A stretch of DNA of 13,645 nucleotides from Methanomicrobiales archaeon (GCA_012520015.1 JAAYPD010000039.1:1-13645), one strand, 5' to 3'; shown: positions 1-7,163, counted from the stretch's first letter. The notes: generated by a model from the sequence alone, not told the origin. Numbers and translations: made by a program.

Positions 1-24
1 ACGGTGCTCACCGTAGGGCGGCGC

Positions 25-45
25 CGAAAATATATAAAGGTTTCG
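25..45 (-). promoter_or_regulatory. Strong BRE/TATA element, leftward and possibly bidirectional
   Basis: On the minus strand this reads CGAAACC followed by TTTATATA, the classic archaeal BRE plus TATA arrangement found upstream of stable RNA and highly expressed genes. TATA occupies 31-38, so a leftward transcript would start near base 8 and leave the window. The element is also partly symmetric: CGAAA at 25-29 mirrors TTTCG at 41-45. Read rightward it is CGAAAA then TATATAAA, which could start a transcript near 60. No gene of useful length follows on the right, so the leftward reading is preferred. Confidence 0.5.
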
Positions 46-180
46 ATTTTGTGTTGGAATTGTATTCTTGATTAGTAACACTGAATTTTGCTAATTTGCA
101 TATCTGACCCTTAAGCTGTCTTACATGGATAGAGATTGAAACACGCGGACATTCGCATATCACTGCAATAAAGAGAGCGA

Positions 181-207
181 CGGAGAGGACAGGCATTCAG
201 CTCTCCG
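181..207 (-). terminator. Hairpin downstream of the TSUP permease gene
   Basis: CGGAGAG (181-187) pairs perfectly with CTCTCCG (201-207), a 7-bp stem with a 13-nt loop. On the minus strand it lies about 45 nt past the permease stop and is followed by a pyrimidine-rich, moderately T-rich run. That fits an intrinsic terminator, but the T-run is weak. Confidence 0.35.
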
Positions 208-251
208 AAATTTCCAGGGAGACAGGAGATCAGGCCCATTCATGGAAGAAT

Positions 252-1061
252 TCACGCTGATACAGCCATTCTCACTGCAAGAAGAATGAGCATCCCGATA
301 AAAAGAACCTGAAGTCTCCTGCCTGACATGGCACTGCCAGTCTTCACTCCAAGCCTTACCGCTGGAACCGAGGTTATTACCAGGGCTGCCGCAAAAAGAA
401 GATTCACATATCCTACCGAGAAAGGAAGCAGATCATCCATCTCCCATCCCAGGACAATATAAGACATCACAGTTCCTGAAGCGATAAGCACCATGGCGGT
501 AAGAGAAATGCCGATCGACTTGTGAATGTTCATACCCAGAACAGAGGTAAGGACAGGTGTCAGGATCACCCCACCACCAATACCAAAAAGGCCTGATGAA
601 ATTCCAACACAGGTACCCAGGGCAAGAAGGATCAAATCTGTCTCTCTGACGGTATATGCACTCAGGTACCTAATCTGTTTTATGGCCATCCAAAAGGCCA
701 TGAAGATTAAAAAGCATGAAAATGCAAGGGCATGAGCCTGGCGGGGGATCAAAACCGAAAGGCTGCTTCCTGCCATAGAACCGAGTATGCCACCTATGCC
801 AAGAATTATTGCCGGCCACCAGTCTATCTGTTTCTCACTGTATTTCTTCAAAGTACCAGCGATTGCAGTAGGAAGAATGACAGCAGCGGAGGTTGCCACA
901 GATATTGCCATGGCATTGTCCCCGTAACCAAGGTCGCCAAGTAAAAGAAACATGACCGGAACCATCACGACTCCGCCGCCTATGCCGAAAAGTCCGGCAA
1001 GAAAACCTGCTATGATTCCGCATAACAGGAGGATTATGATAGTAAAAAATATGGGTTCCAT
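252..1061 (-). CDS. TSUP (TauE/SafE) family membrane transporter
   Basis: A 269-residue polytopic membrane protein. It carries the internal duplication typical of the TSUP family (PF01925): GLFGIGGGVVMVPVM at residues 23-37 is repeated as GLFGIGGGVILTPVL at 157-171, each in the first helix of a half. About eight hydrophobic segments are visible, and the length is normal for the family. Relatives are linked to export or uptake of sulfite, sulfonates or other sulfur and organic anions, but substrate cannot be read from the sequence. The ATG at 1061 has no clear Shine-Dalgarno; a palindromic TATA at 1090-1103 would start transcription about 9 nt upstream, consistent with a very short leader. It is divergent from the TPR/MBL gene and stands alone on its strand. 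The family is confident; the sulfur role is only an inference. Confidence 0.93.
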   Translation of the reverse strand: MEPIFFTIIILLLCGIIAGFLAGLFGIGGGVVMVPVMFLLLGDLGYGDNAMAISVATSAAVILPTAIAGTLKKYSEKQIDWWPAIILGIGGILGSMAGSSLSVLIPRQAHALAFSCFLIFMAFWMAIKQIRYLSAYTVRETDLILLALGTCVGISSGLFGIGGGVILTPVLTSVLGMNIHKSIGISLTAMVLIASGTVMSYIVLGWEMDDLLPFSVGYVNLLFAAALVITSVPAVRLGVKTGSAMSGRRLQVLFIGMLILLAVRMAVSA

Positions 1062-1089
1062 GCCAGTTCAGGGGTGCAATTTGATGTGA

Positions 1090-1103
1090 AACTATTTATA
1101 GTT
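1090..1103. promoter_or_regulatory. Palindromic TATA box between divergent genes
   Basis: AACTAT-TT-ATAGTT is a perfect inverted repeat centred at 1096.5 and contains a TATA-like core on both strands. With the usual 25-27 nt spacing, leftward transcription would start near 1070 (about 9 nt before the permease ATG) and rightward near 1122 (about 44 nt before the TTG start at 1166). It is the only good TATA candidate in this 104-bp gap. Use in both directions is inferred from position. Confidence 0.4.
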
Positions 1104-1152
1104 CGGCAAAGGTGAACAGGATACTGCACCTTTGATATGTTCCTCTTATCAT

Positions 1153-1157
1153 AGGAG
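1153..1157 (+). promoter_or_regulatory. Shine-Dalgarno supporting the TTG start at 1166
   Basis: AGGAG lies 8 nt upstream of the TTG at 1166. The next in-frame ATG (1193, residue 10) has no comparable site, so the TTG start is preferred. Confidence 0.6.
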
Positions 1158-1165
1158 ATTTTAAG

Positions 1166-2392
1166 TTGTACGCTGAGAAACATGGACTTAATATGGCTGT
1201 AGATCCGGAAGAGAGCCGGTTCGATGAAGGGATATCTCTAATTAAATCAGGGAAATTCGAAGAAGCTATTGATATCTTTTCAGAACTGGTGGAAAAAGAT
1301 GAGCGGAATCACAAAGCCTGGAATGCGTATGGGGTTGCTTTATCCCAGACAATTCACGATGAAAGTGCGATACACTGTTTTGAAAACGCCCTTAAGTTCG
1401 ATCCTGACAACAAGATCTACCTGCGTAACCTTAACAGGGCAAAAGCCCCGCAGGTAAAGAAACTGTCCGGGAAAAAAGCTGAATTGACTCCACATAAGAA
1501 GAACAGAGGCTGGATCTATGGCGCAGCCTTACTCCTCTTATGCATCATATTAATCAGCGGACTATTTTTATCAGGCCTGCTGCCTGGGTATTCTGTTTCA
1601 AATGGAATACCCGGTATTTTTCCTGGAACCGGACCGGAACCAGGGCTTTTGATAAATGATACACCGGTAGTGATGACAACTATCGCTACTCCTCAACCTG
1701 TAATGGAAACACCGGTTCCTACACCTGCTCCGGAGCCTGAAGTTCTGTTTCATTTCATTGATGTAAGCCAGGGAGATGCAGCACTGGTTCAAAGTGAAGG
1801 TAAAAACATGCTCATAGATGCCGGCCCAAAAAGTTCAGGCAGGCGGCTTGTTGATTATCTGAAACAGCAGAATGTGACAACCCTTGACTATCTTGTGGCA
1901 TCTCACCCGCTGGATGATCACATCGGAGGGATGACAGATGTTTTGGAAGCCTTTGACGTGAAAAACTATGTTGATAATGGCATGATCCATTCTTCCGATC
2001 TCTATAAAGATGTCATCAGCGCCGTAATATCTGACCAGGCTGTACGGATGATCGCCTCAGCCGGAATGACCATTCCTTTTACCAATACAACAAGGGTTGA
2101 TGTGATCGGACCACACCGGATTACCGGACACCTGGATGAAGACTCTTTGGTTCTGCGTATCACGATGAACAACATTTCAGTTGTGTTCCCCGGCGACTCC
2201 TCAGAAGTGAGAGGAAAGGCAACTAATTCTCAAGCTGCCGGATCATGGTTCAGATACAGGAATCGGACCAGTCATGAATACAAGGCCGGAAGCTGTTGTT
2301 ATCTCCCTTGCATCAGGAAATCCATTTGGTTATCCCCGCTCAGCCACGCTTGCGGAGATAAAAAAACAGGGTTCTCAGTTATTCAGAACTGA
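1166..2392 (+). CDS. TPR - membrane anchor - metallo-beta-lactamase (ComEC C-terminal-like) protein, frameshifted near its end
   Basis: As it reads, the frame gives 408 residues. Residues about 14-92 form TPR-like helices (SGKFEEAIDIFSELVEKDE, then a second unit ending LKFDP). Residues 116-139 are one transmembrane helix, and 145-191 a Pro/Thr-rich linker. From 193 comes a metallo-beta-lactamase domain like the ComEC/Rec2 C-terminus: FIDVSQGDAALVQ (197-209), LIDAGP (216-221), the metal motif SHPLDDHIGG (246-255) and FPGDSS (341-346). The topology suggests cytoplasmic TPRs and an extracellular hydrolase domain, which in relatives is linked to nucleic-acid or phosphoester hydrolysis. In HPLDDH a Leu replaces the second His/Asp of HxHxDH. 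After residue 349 homology is lost: the expected C-terminus continues one base on and ends at 2456. Residues 350-408 are therefore probably out of frame, caused by a one-base insertion, a sequencing error or +1 recoding. Start is TTG with a good Shine-Dalgarno. Confidence 0.8.
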   Translation: MYAEKHGLNMAVDPEESRFDEGISLIKSGKFEEAIDIFSELVEKDERNHKAWNAYGVALSQTIHDESAIHCFENALKFDPDNKIYLRNLNRAKAPQVKKLSGKKAELTPHKKNRGWIYGAALLLLCIILISGLFLSGLLPGYSVSNGIPGIFPGTGPEPGLLINDTPVVMTTIATPQPVMETPVPTPAPEPEVLFHFIDVSQGDAALVQSEGKNMLIDAGPKSSGRRLVDYLKQQNVTTLDYLVASHPLDDHIGGMTDVLEAFDVKNYVDNGMIHSSDLYKDVISAVISDQAVRMIASAGMTIPFTNTTRVDVIGPHRITGHLDEDSLVLRITMNNISVVFPGDSSEVRGKATNSQAAGSWFRYRNRTSHEYKAGSCCYLPCIRKSIWLSPLSHACGDKKTGFSVIQN

Positions 2393-2456
2393 TATTAATG
2401 GAACAATTGTAATCAGGACTGATGGAAAGACGTGGAGTGCCAGAACTGCACGCTGA
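2211..2456 (+). pseudogene. Displaced C-terminal part of the ComEC-like MBL domain
   Basis: In the frame one base ahead of the upstream gene, the sequence directly after a stop at 2208-2210 reads LILKLPDHGSDTG, then VVISLASGNPFGYP and LFRTDINGTIVI. This is the standard C-terminal half of a ComEC-type MBL domain, where relatives have LLKVGHHGS, a VVIS.G.NPYGHP motif and RTD.NGTI. Skipping one base at about 2213 joins AGA (2210-2212) to GAA (2214-2216) and restores a 429-residue protein. The first ATG here, at 2274, is internal and has no ribosome site, so independent expression is unlikely. The shift must lie between 2211 and about 2230, around GGAAAGG. Confidence 0.78.
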
Positions 2457-2490
2457 TCCAAGGCACCCAGTATTACTATTTTGAAATAAA

Positions 2491-2532
2491 AAGATAAGGG
2501 CTGAAGCAGGGTAAAGTATAAAACCTTATCTT
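2491..2532. promoter_or_regulatory. 9-bp dyad flanking the protease TATA box
   Basis: AAGATAAGG (2491-2499) is matched by its exact reverse complement CCTTATCTT (2524-2532), 24 nt apart. The spacer holds AAGTATAAAA (2514-2523), the best TATA candidate for the subtilase gene. A regulator bound to both arms would cover the promoter. Alternatively the repeat could fold as RNA and mark the 3' end of the upstream transcript, although no T-run follows it. Confidence 0.4.
2514..2523 (+). promoter_or_regulatory. TATA box of the subtilase gene
   Basis: AAGTATAAAA is centred about 25 nt upstream of the ATG at 2544, so transcription would begin at or next to the start codon and the mRNA would be leaderless. 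No Shine-Dalgarno precedes 2544, which agrees. Confidence 0.5.
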
Positions 2533-2543
2533 CTTGGCAGACG

Positions 2544-4481
2544 ATGATTCAAGCTGTGAGTGTTATGACCAGGAGTATTGGATGGGCACTTTTCGGAGTA
2601 ATAATTCTGTTAATATTATGTCATGCATCAGCTGAACCGATTTCAGGATGGCATCCCTCCGCCCGTGATTATTTTAATGTTCCCGGGGAAGGGGATGGAG
2701 GAGGCGGGGCGGCTGTACCGATAATTCCCATGGCTGCCAAAAACAGGACGATGCAGGATGATAATATTCCTGTGCCATCGGCAGGTATTGCATCGGAAAG
2801 TATATCTCCTCCATCAGCCGGCGATGGCGCCAGGATCCTGGTCAGGTATAATACATCAGAAATTTCAATCCTTGCGGACGTGGAGATAGAAGGAGTCGCT
2901 CTTGAAGAAGATCTGAGCTCAAGCCTTTCAGGACTGGTTCTGTATTCAGCGGCAGAAAAAAGTGAGGAAGAGGCGATTAAAGCATTGTCAGCTCTTCCAG
3001 GTGTTCTTTATGCAGAACCAGACTATATACTTTCCATTGACCGGACAAGCAATGATCCAGACTTATGGCGACAGTGGGGTATTCAGAATACCGGCCAGGT
3101 GTTCAAGGAAGGAAGCCCACAGGGAAAGGCCGGTTCTGATGGAAAAGTGACTGGTGCATGGGATATTATTACCAGCTCAGGGGATGTGATCGTTGCAGTT
3201 CTTGATACCGGGGTTGATTATACACATCCTGACCTGAAATCCAACATGTGGACCGGCCCTTCAGGGGAACATGGATATAATGTGATCACCGGAAATCCGG
3301 ATCCAATGGATGATAATGGGCATGGAACTCACTGTGCAGGAATTATCGGGGCAGCAGGAGATAATGGAACCGGTGGCTCAGGCATTGCCTGGCAGACAAA
3401 GCTGATGGCAGTCAAAGCAATCAGAGCAGATGGGAAGGCATATACCTCAGATATTATCAAGGGAATTGAGTATGCAAAAACAGCCGGTGCAGATATTATC
3501 AGCTGTTCTTTTGGCGGATCGGAAAATTCACAGGTACTGTATGAGACCATTTCAGGAACACCTGCCCTGTTCGTATGCGCGGCAGGCAACCAGGCAAAGG
3601 ATAATGACAAGGTGCCTCATTACCCTTCATCATACCAGCTTCCTAATGTCATAGGAGTTGCTGCATCTACAGCCAGCGACACACTGGTTAAAAGCTCAAA
3701 TTATGGAACCAGTGTTCATCTTGCAGCACCAGGAGGAGAGATGTACAGCACCTCCCTGAGCATGCCTGACGGAACCAGGTACAGATACATGACTGGAACC
3801 TCGCAGGCTACGGCTTTTGTTGCCGGAATGGCGGCCCTGATCAAGTGTGCTGATAAAAGCTTAACCAACCCGGAAATAAGAACCCTCATGATAACATCTT
3901 CAGATGCTGTCCCTGCACTACAGGGTAAGGTTGCAGCAAACGGACGTGTGAACCTAACCGCTGCACTGGCAGGTTCTTCAAAAGAGGGTGAGATTATCCT
4001 TCACCAGGGATGGAACTTTGTATCAGTTCCAAGGCCTCTTGCCTCAGGTAAAGACACGGCGAGAATATTTGAAAAGGTTAGCTCCGGAGGCCGTTCCCTC
4101 CTTGAATATGTTCATAATACAGGATGGAAAACCCTGAAAGCATCTGATCCCATATCAGTCATGACCGGATACTGGGTTTATTCAACAAAGGATGACTCAG
4201 TCCCGCTTCAATATGATCCGTCCCCTGGCATTATAAGAAAACAGGTGAAAGGTGGCTGGAACACGTGGAGCCTTCCATTGAAAGATCCAGTAAAAGCTAA
4301 AACAGCCTTGTCCCCCATCCAGGGGGTATGGAAATATGTGGTTGGTTATGATGCGACCCTTCAGCAGTACGACAGCCCAATCCTGAACGGGGGTTCAGGA
4401 GACCAGGGCGATGACCGCCTTGTAAGCCCTTATAAAGGTTACTGGCTTTACAGTGCAGGAGAAGGGGAACTTACCGGATAA
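2544..4481 (+). CDS. Secreted subtilisin-like serine protease (S8) with C-terminal GWN repeats
   Basis: A 645-residue preproprotease. A hydrophobic signal sequence spans about 11-30. After a low-complexity stretch, residues about 97-165 look like an I9-type propeptide (ARILVRYN, then LPGVLYAEPDY). The catalytic domain runs from about 170 to 475 and has the whole triad: Asp221 in VAVLDTGVDY, His260 in DNGHGTHCAG, Ser420 in GTSQATAFVAG, plus oxyanion Asn349 in CAAGN. It should be active outside the cell. Residues about 489-645 form two related modules, each opening with GWN (489 and 571) and closing with GYWVYS or GYWLYS. Such modules are common on methanogen surface proteins and probably aid attachment or binding. 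No C-terminal membrane anchor is seen. The ATG at 2544 fits a leaderless transcript; Met8 (2565) is an alternative. It converges with the methyltransferase gene, stop codons 9 bp apart. Confidence 0.95.
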   Translation: MIQAVSVMTRSIGWALFGVIILLILCHASAEPISGWHPSARDYFNVPGEGDGGGGAAVPIIPMAAKNRTMQDDNIPVPSAGIASESISPPSAGDGARILVRYNTSEISILADVEIEGVALEEDLSSSLSGLVLYSAAEKSEEEAIKALSALPGVLYAEPDYILSIDRTSNDPDLWRQWGIQNTGQVFKEGSPQGKAGSDGKVTGAWDIITSSGDVIVAVLDTGVDYTHPDLKSNMWTGPSGEHGYNVITGNPDPMDDNGHGTHCAGIIGAAGDNGTGGSGIAWQTKLMAVKAIRADGKAYTSDIIKGIEYAKTAGADIISCSFGGSENSQVLYETISGTPALFVCAAGNQAKDNDKVPHYPSSYQLPNVIGVAASTASDTLVKSSNYGTSVHLAAPGGEMYSTSLSMPDGTRYRYMTGTSQATAFVAGMAALIKCADKSLTNPEIRTLMITSSDAVPALQGKVAANGRVNLTAALAGSSKEGEIILHQGWNFVSVPRPLASGKDTARIFEKVSSGGRSLLEYVHNTGWKTLKASDPISVMTGYWVYSTKDDSVPLQYDPSPGIIRKQVKGGWNTWSLPLKDPVKAKTALSPIQGVWKYVVGYDATLQQYDSPILNGGSGDQGDDRLVSPYKGYWLYSAGEGELTG

Positions 4482-4490
4482 TCTTTCCCT

Positions 4491-5465
4491 CTAATTTTGG
4501 TAGTTACGAATGATCAACTCGTTAATATTGCCCCTTTTCTCACCCACGCTGTTGATAAAACGTTTAGCATGTACCCTTTCTATCAGGAAATCCTTGTAAA
4601 GTTCATCAAAGAAGTTATCATCAGGATCTTCATTTCTTGGATCAGAATTGGAAAGCATCACTTTTGCACCAGTCTCATCCACCTTCCTGAAAAAGTCACA
4701 AAGCCTGATCTGGTCCTGTTCTGAAAAGCCATCCTCTGAGTACCCTGTAAAGGATGATGTTTTATTCAGGGGGCGGTAGGGAGGATCGATGTATACAAAA
4801 GACCTGTCATCTACATAGTCAAGGCAGGTAGTAAAGTCCCTATGAAGGATTGTCGTATTGGTAAGAAGACCAGATGCCATCAGCAGGTTTTTTTCGTTGA
4901 CGATGTCCGGTTTTTTATATTTACCAAAGGGTACATTAAACTCTCCTTTTGAATTGAGTCTGAACAGTCCGTTAAAACAGGTTTTGTTCAGGAATAATAA
5001 CTGTGCTGCTCTTTTAATGGTATGTTCACCATATGAGCCAAAATCAAACCAGGATCTTTCCCTGTTCATCTCTTCACGGACCTGGTAAAAGAGGTTTTGT
5101 TGCTCTGCCAGGTCACGCATGTCATAAGCCTCCTGCAGTTCCCTGAGAATATTGATAAGAGAATGGACATCTTTTTTTACAACCTGCCAGGCCAGGATTA
5201 ATTCAGCATTAATATCGCAGATAATGGACTGCCTGAGCGGGTAGAGCTGGGAGATGTAAAAAAAAACCGCACCTCCACCGACAAAAGGTTCTATGTACCT
5301 GTTTATGGACCCGGAGCTCAGGTCTTCAGGGAACCGTGGATCAAACTCATATAATAGCTGACTCTTCCCTCCTGCCCACTTGAAGAAGGGTTTTGCATAT
5401 TCTTCTTTCCCAGAGGTCCTTCTTCCGCGTATAGCCTTGATCAGCTGCTGCCTGTTATTAACCAT
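4491..5465 (-). CDS. dam: Dam-like adenine-N6 DNA methyltransferase (D12 class)
   Basis: 324 residues, somewhat longer than E. coli Dam. Class alpha motif order is clear: KWAGGK (29-34), EPFVGGGAVFF (59-69, AdoMet binding), DIN (84-86), then the recognition region with FNGLFRLN and EFNVPFGKYKKP (164-186), and catalytic DPPY (227-230). It should transfer a methyl group from AdoMet to N6 of adenine in DNA. The recognition region matches E. coli Dam closely: the residues reported there to contact GATC (Leu122, Arg124, Pro134, Tyr138) correspond to Leu167, Arg169, Pro179 and Tyr183, so GATC is the predicted target. No restriction endonuclease gene is nearby, so it looks solitary. It is divergent from the anion transporter, which has no obvious functional link. 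The start at 5465 has AAAGG just upstream. The gene symbol rests on similarity alone. Confidence 0.93.
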   Translation of the reverse strand: MVNNRQQLIKAIRGRRTSGKEEYAKPFFKWAGGKSQLLYEFDPRFPEDLSSGSINRYIEPFVGGGAVFFYISQLYPLRQSIICDINAELILAWQVVKKDVHSLINILRELQEAYDMRDLAEQQNLFYQVREEMNRERSWFDFGSYGEHTIKRAAQLLFLNKTCFNGLFRLNSKGEFNVPFGKYKKPDIVNEKNLLMASGLLTNTTILHRDFTTCLDYVDDRSFVYIDPPYRPLNKTSSFTGYSEDGFSEQDQIRLCDFFRKVDETGAKVMLSNSDPRNEDPDDNFFDELYKDFLIERVHAKRFINSVGEKRGNINELIIRNYQN

Positions 5466-5539
5466 GAACCTTTAGTACATTGATCCATGAGGAGATAATT
5501 CGGACGGATTATTAACTGAATAATTCATACATATAACAA

Positions 5540-7051
5540 ATGAAGAATTTTTTTTGTCTGGTTCTGGGTCTGGTCATTGGAGGCCTGATTCTGGCCTTAC
5601 CTGGATCTATCTTCATATCATGGGAAATTCAGGCAACGGCGGCAGTGACATTACTCATGGTCATCTGGTGGGTAACAGAGGCGATACCAATACCGGCAAC
5701 TGCCCTTGTCCCTCTTGTTGGTTTTCCCCTGTTAGGTGTTTTAACTCCGGCTGAGGCCTCGGCACCTTATGCAGATAAAACAATATTCCTCTTTCTTGGC
5801 GGTTTTATCATAGCTGCTGCCATGCAGAAGTGGAACCTGCACCGAAGAATAGCCCTATCTATCATCCTGCTTACCGGGACAAGTCCGAAACGGATCATTC
5901 TGGGCTTCATGATCGCTACAGCCTTTATATCTCTTTGGATATCCAACACGGCAACGGCGATGATGATGATCCCAATTGCGGTTGCCATAATCGGGACAAT
6001 CGGGGTGGATGCATTCAGGGACAGAACAGGAGAAGAAGGAGGCCTTGACTTTGCAAAAGCACTGGTGATCTCAATTGCATATGCCGCATCGATCGGAGGT
6101 CTTGGTACAATCATCGGCTCACCACCCAACGGGATATTTCTTGCACAGCTTAAAACCCTGTTTCCTGATGCACCCACCATCGGGTTTGTTGACTGGATGC
6201 TTTTTGGAATTCCCCTGGTTGCGATATTTATTCCTCTTACCTGGCTGTGGCTGGTATATGGCCCCTTCAATCATCTGCCCTCAAAACTTCCTCAAAGCCG
6301 CGAGATAATCACTGAGGAACTGAAAAAATTAGGCCGTATTACACCTGGGGAAAGATGGACCCTGATCGTTTTTACCATGACTGCGCTCATGTGGATCTTT
6401 TCTGTAACAAAGAAGATCGGAGACTTCACAATACCCGGTCTTGACATACTGTTTCCTGGGATAGATGACTCAACAATAGCAATGTTTGGGGCTATACTTC
6501 TCTTCCTCCTTCCGGTAAACATAAGAGAAAGGGAGTATACCATGGACTGGGGTTCAGTGCTGAAGATCCCATGGGGTATTCTTATACTCTTTGGTGGTGG
6601 TATCTGTCTTTCGAAAGGGTTTATCAAATCCGGCCTGGCAGATGAACTGGTAAAACACCTGACCAGTCTTGCAATACTTGATGTGCTGCTTATCATTCTG
6701 CTGGTGGCTATCCTGGTCTCATTCCTGACTGAAGTCACATCTAATACTGCAATTGCCTCGGTTATGATGCCGATTATGGCAGTCACTTCTATCAGTCTTA
6801 TGATAAACCCGGTTATCTTAATGCTCACCGCAGCCCTGACAGCATCTCTTGCATTTATGCTCCCTGTTGCAACTCCTCCCAATGCAGTTGCATATGGAAC
6901 CGGGTACCTGACAATGCGTGACCTGATGAAGACTGGATTTATCCTGAACATGATTGGTGTTATCCTGATAACCCTGTTCATGTACACCATAGTGCTATGG
7001 GCCCTTGGGATAAGCTTTGAGCTGCCTGCATGGGCAGTATCTCCAAAATGA
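5540..7051 (+). CDS. DASS/SLC13 family sodium-coupled anion (sulfate, phosphate or dicarboxylate) transporter
   Basis: A 503-residue polytopic membrane protein with the two-fold repeat of the divalent anion:Na+ symporters. The hallmark SNT sodium/substrate motifs occur in both halves: ISNTATAMMMIP (134-145, SNT at 135-137) and TSNTAIASVMMPI (400-412, SNT at 401-403). GSPPNGI (193-199) and LPVATPPNAVAYGTG (441-455) are the matching later motifs of each half, and TEAIP (46-50) sits in the first hydrophobic region. Length is normal for the family. It should import a divalent anion using the sodium gradient. Sulfate, succinate-like acids and phosphate are all possible, because substrate is poorly predicted from sequence. 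No Shine-Dalgarno precedes the ATG at 5540, so a leaderless or short-leader transcript is likely. Two hairpins lie downstream of the stop. Confidence 0.95.
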   Translation: MKNFFCLVLGLVIGGLILALPGSIFISWEIQATAAVTLLMVIWWVTEAIPIPATALVPLVGFPLLGVLTPAEASAPYADKTIFLFLGGFIIAAAMQKWNLHRRIALSIILLTGTSPKRIILGFMIATAFISLWISNTATAMMMIPIAVAIIGTIGVDAFRDRTGEEGGLDFAKALVISIAYAASIGGLGTIIGSPPNGIFLAQLKTLFPDAPTIGFVDWMLFGIPLVAIFIPLTWLWLVYGPFNHLPSKLPQSREIITEELKKLGRITPGERWTLIVFTMTALMWIFSVTKKIGDFTIPGLDILFPGIDDSTIAMFGAILLFLLPVNIREREYTMDWGSVLKIPWGILILFGGGICLSKGFIKSGLADELVKHLTSLAILDVLLIILLVAILVSFLTEVTSNTAIASVMMPIMAVTSISLMINPVILMLTAALTASLAFMLPVATPPNAVAYGTGYLTMRDLMKTGFILNMIGVILITLFMYTIVLWALGISFELPAWAVSPK

Positions 7052-7116
7052 ACGGGATATCTCCAGTATTATTAGCAAATACATATTTTACTGGAATCAC
7101 CCGAATACCATTAAAG

Positions 7117-7149
7117 AAACACCCATGAGGCTTCTCCCCATTGGTGTTT
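7117..7149 (+). terminator. Terminator hairpin after the DASS transporter
   Basis: AAACACC (7117-7123) pairs with GGTGTTT (7143-7149), and five further inner pairs form around two mismatches. The stem is followed by TTCATCTCTCTTTCC, a pyrimidine-rich tail with T clusters. It lies about 65 nt past the transporter stop. Confidence 0.5.
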
Positions 7150-7163
7150 TCATCTCTCTTTCC

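Noticed and set aside
134..142. GATTGAAAC, the common 3' end of archaeal CRISPR repeats
   Set aside because: It occurs once, with no second copy of the surrounding 30-37 nt and no regular spacing in the window; a 9-base chance match is plausible.
8..196. 62-codon open frame on the minus strand
   Set aside because: It runs through the BRE/TATA element and hairpin, has no ribosome site and its product shows no domain or membrane pattern.
4491..5465. Restriction-modification system
   Set aside because: Only the methyltransferase is present; the neighbours are a protease and a transporter, and no endonuclease gene is visible.
5767..6990. Long open frames on the minus strand inside the DASS transporter gene
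   Set aside because: They are antisense reflections of a strongly conserved membrane protein; their translations are basic and low in recognisable motifs.
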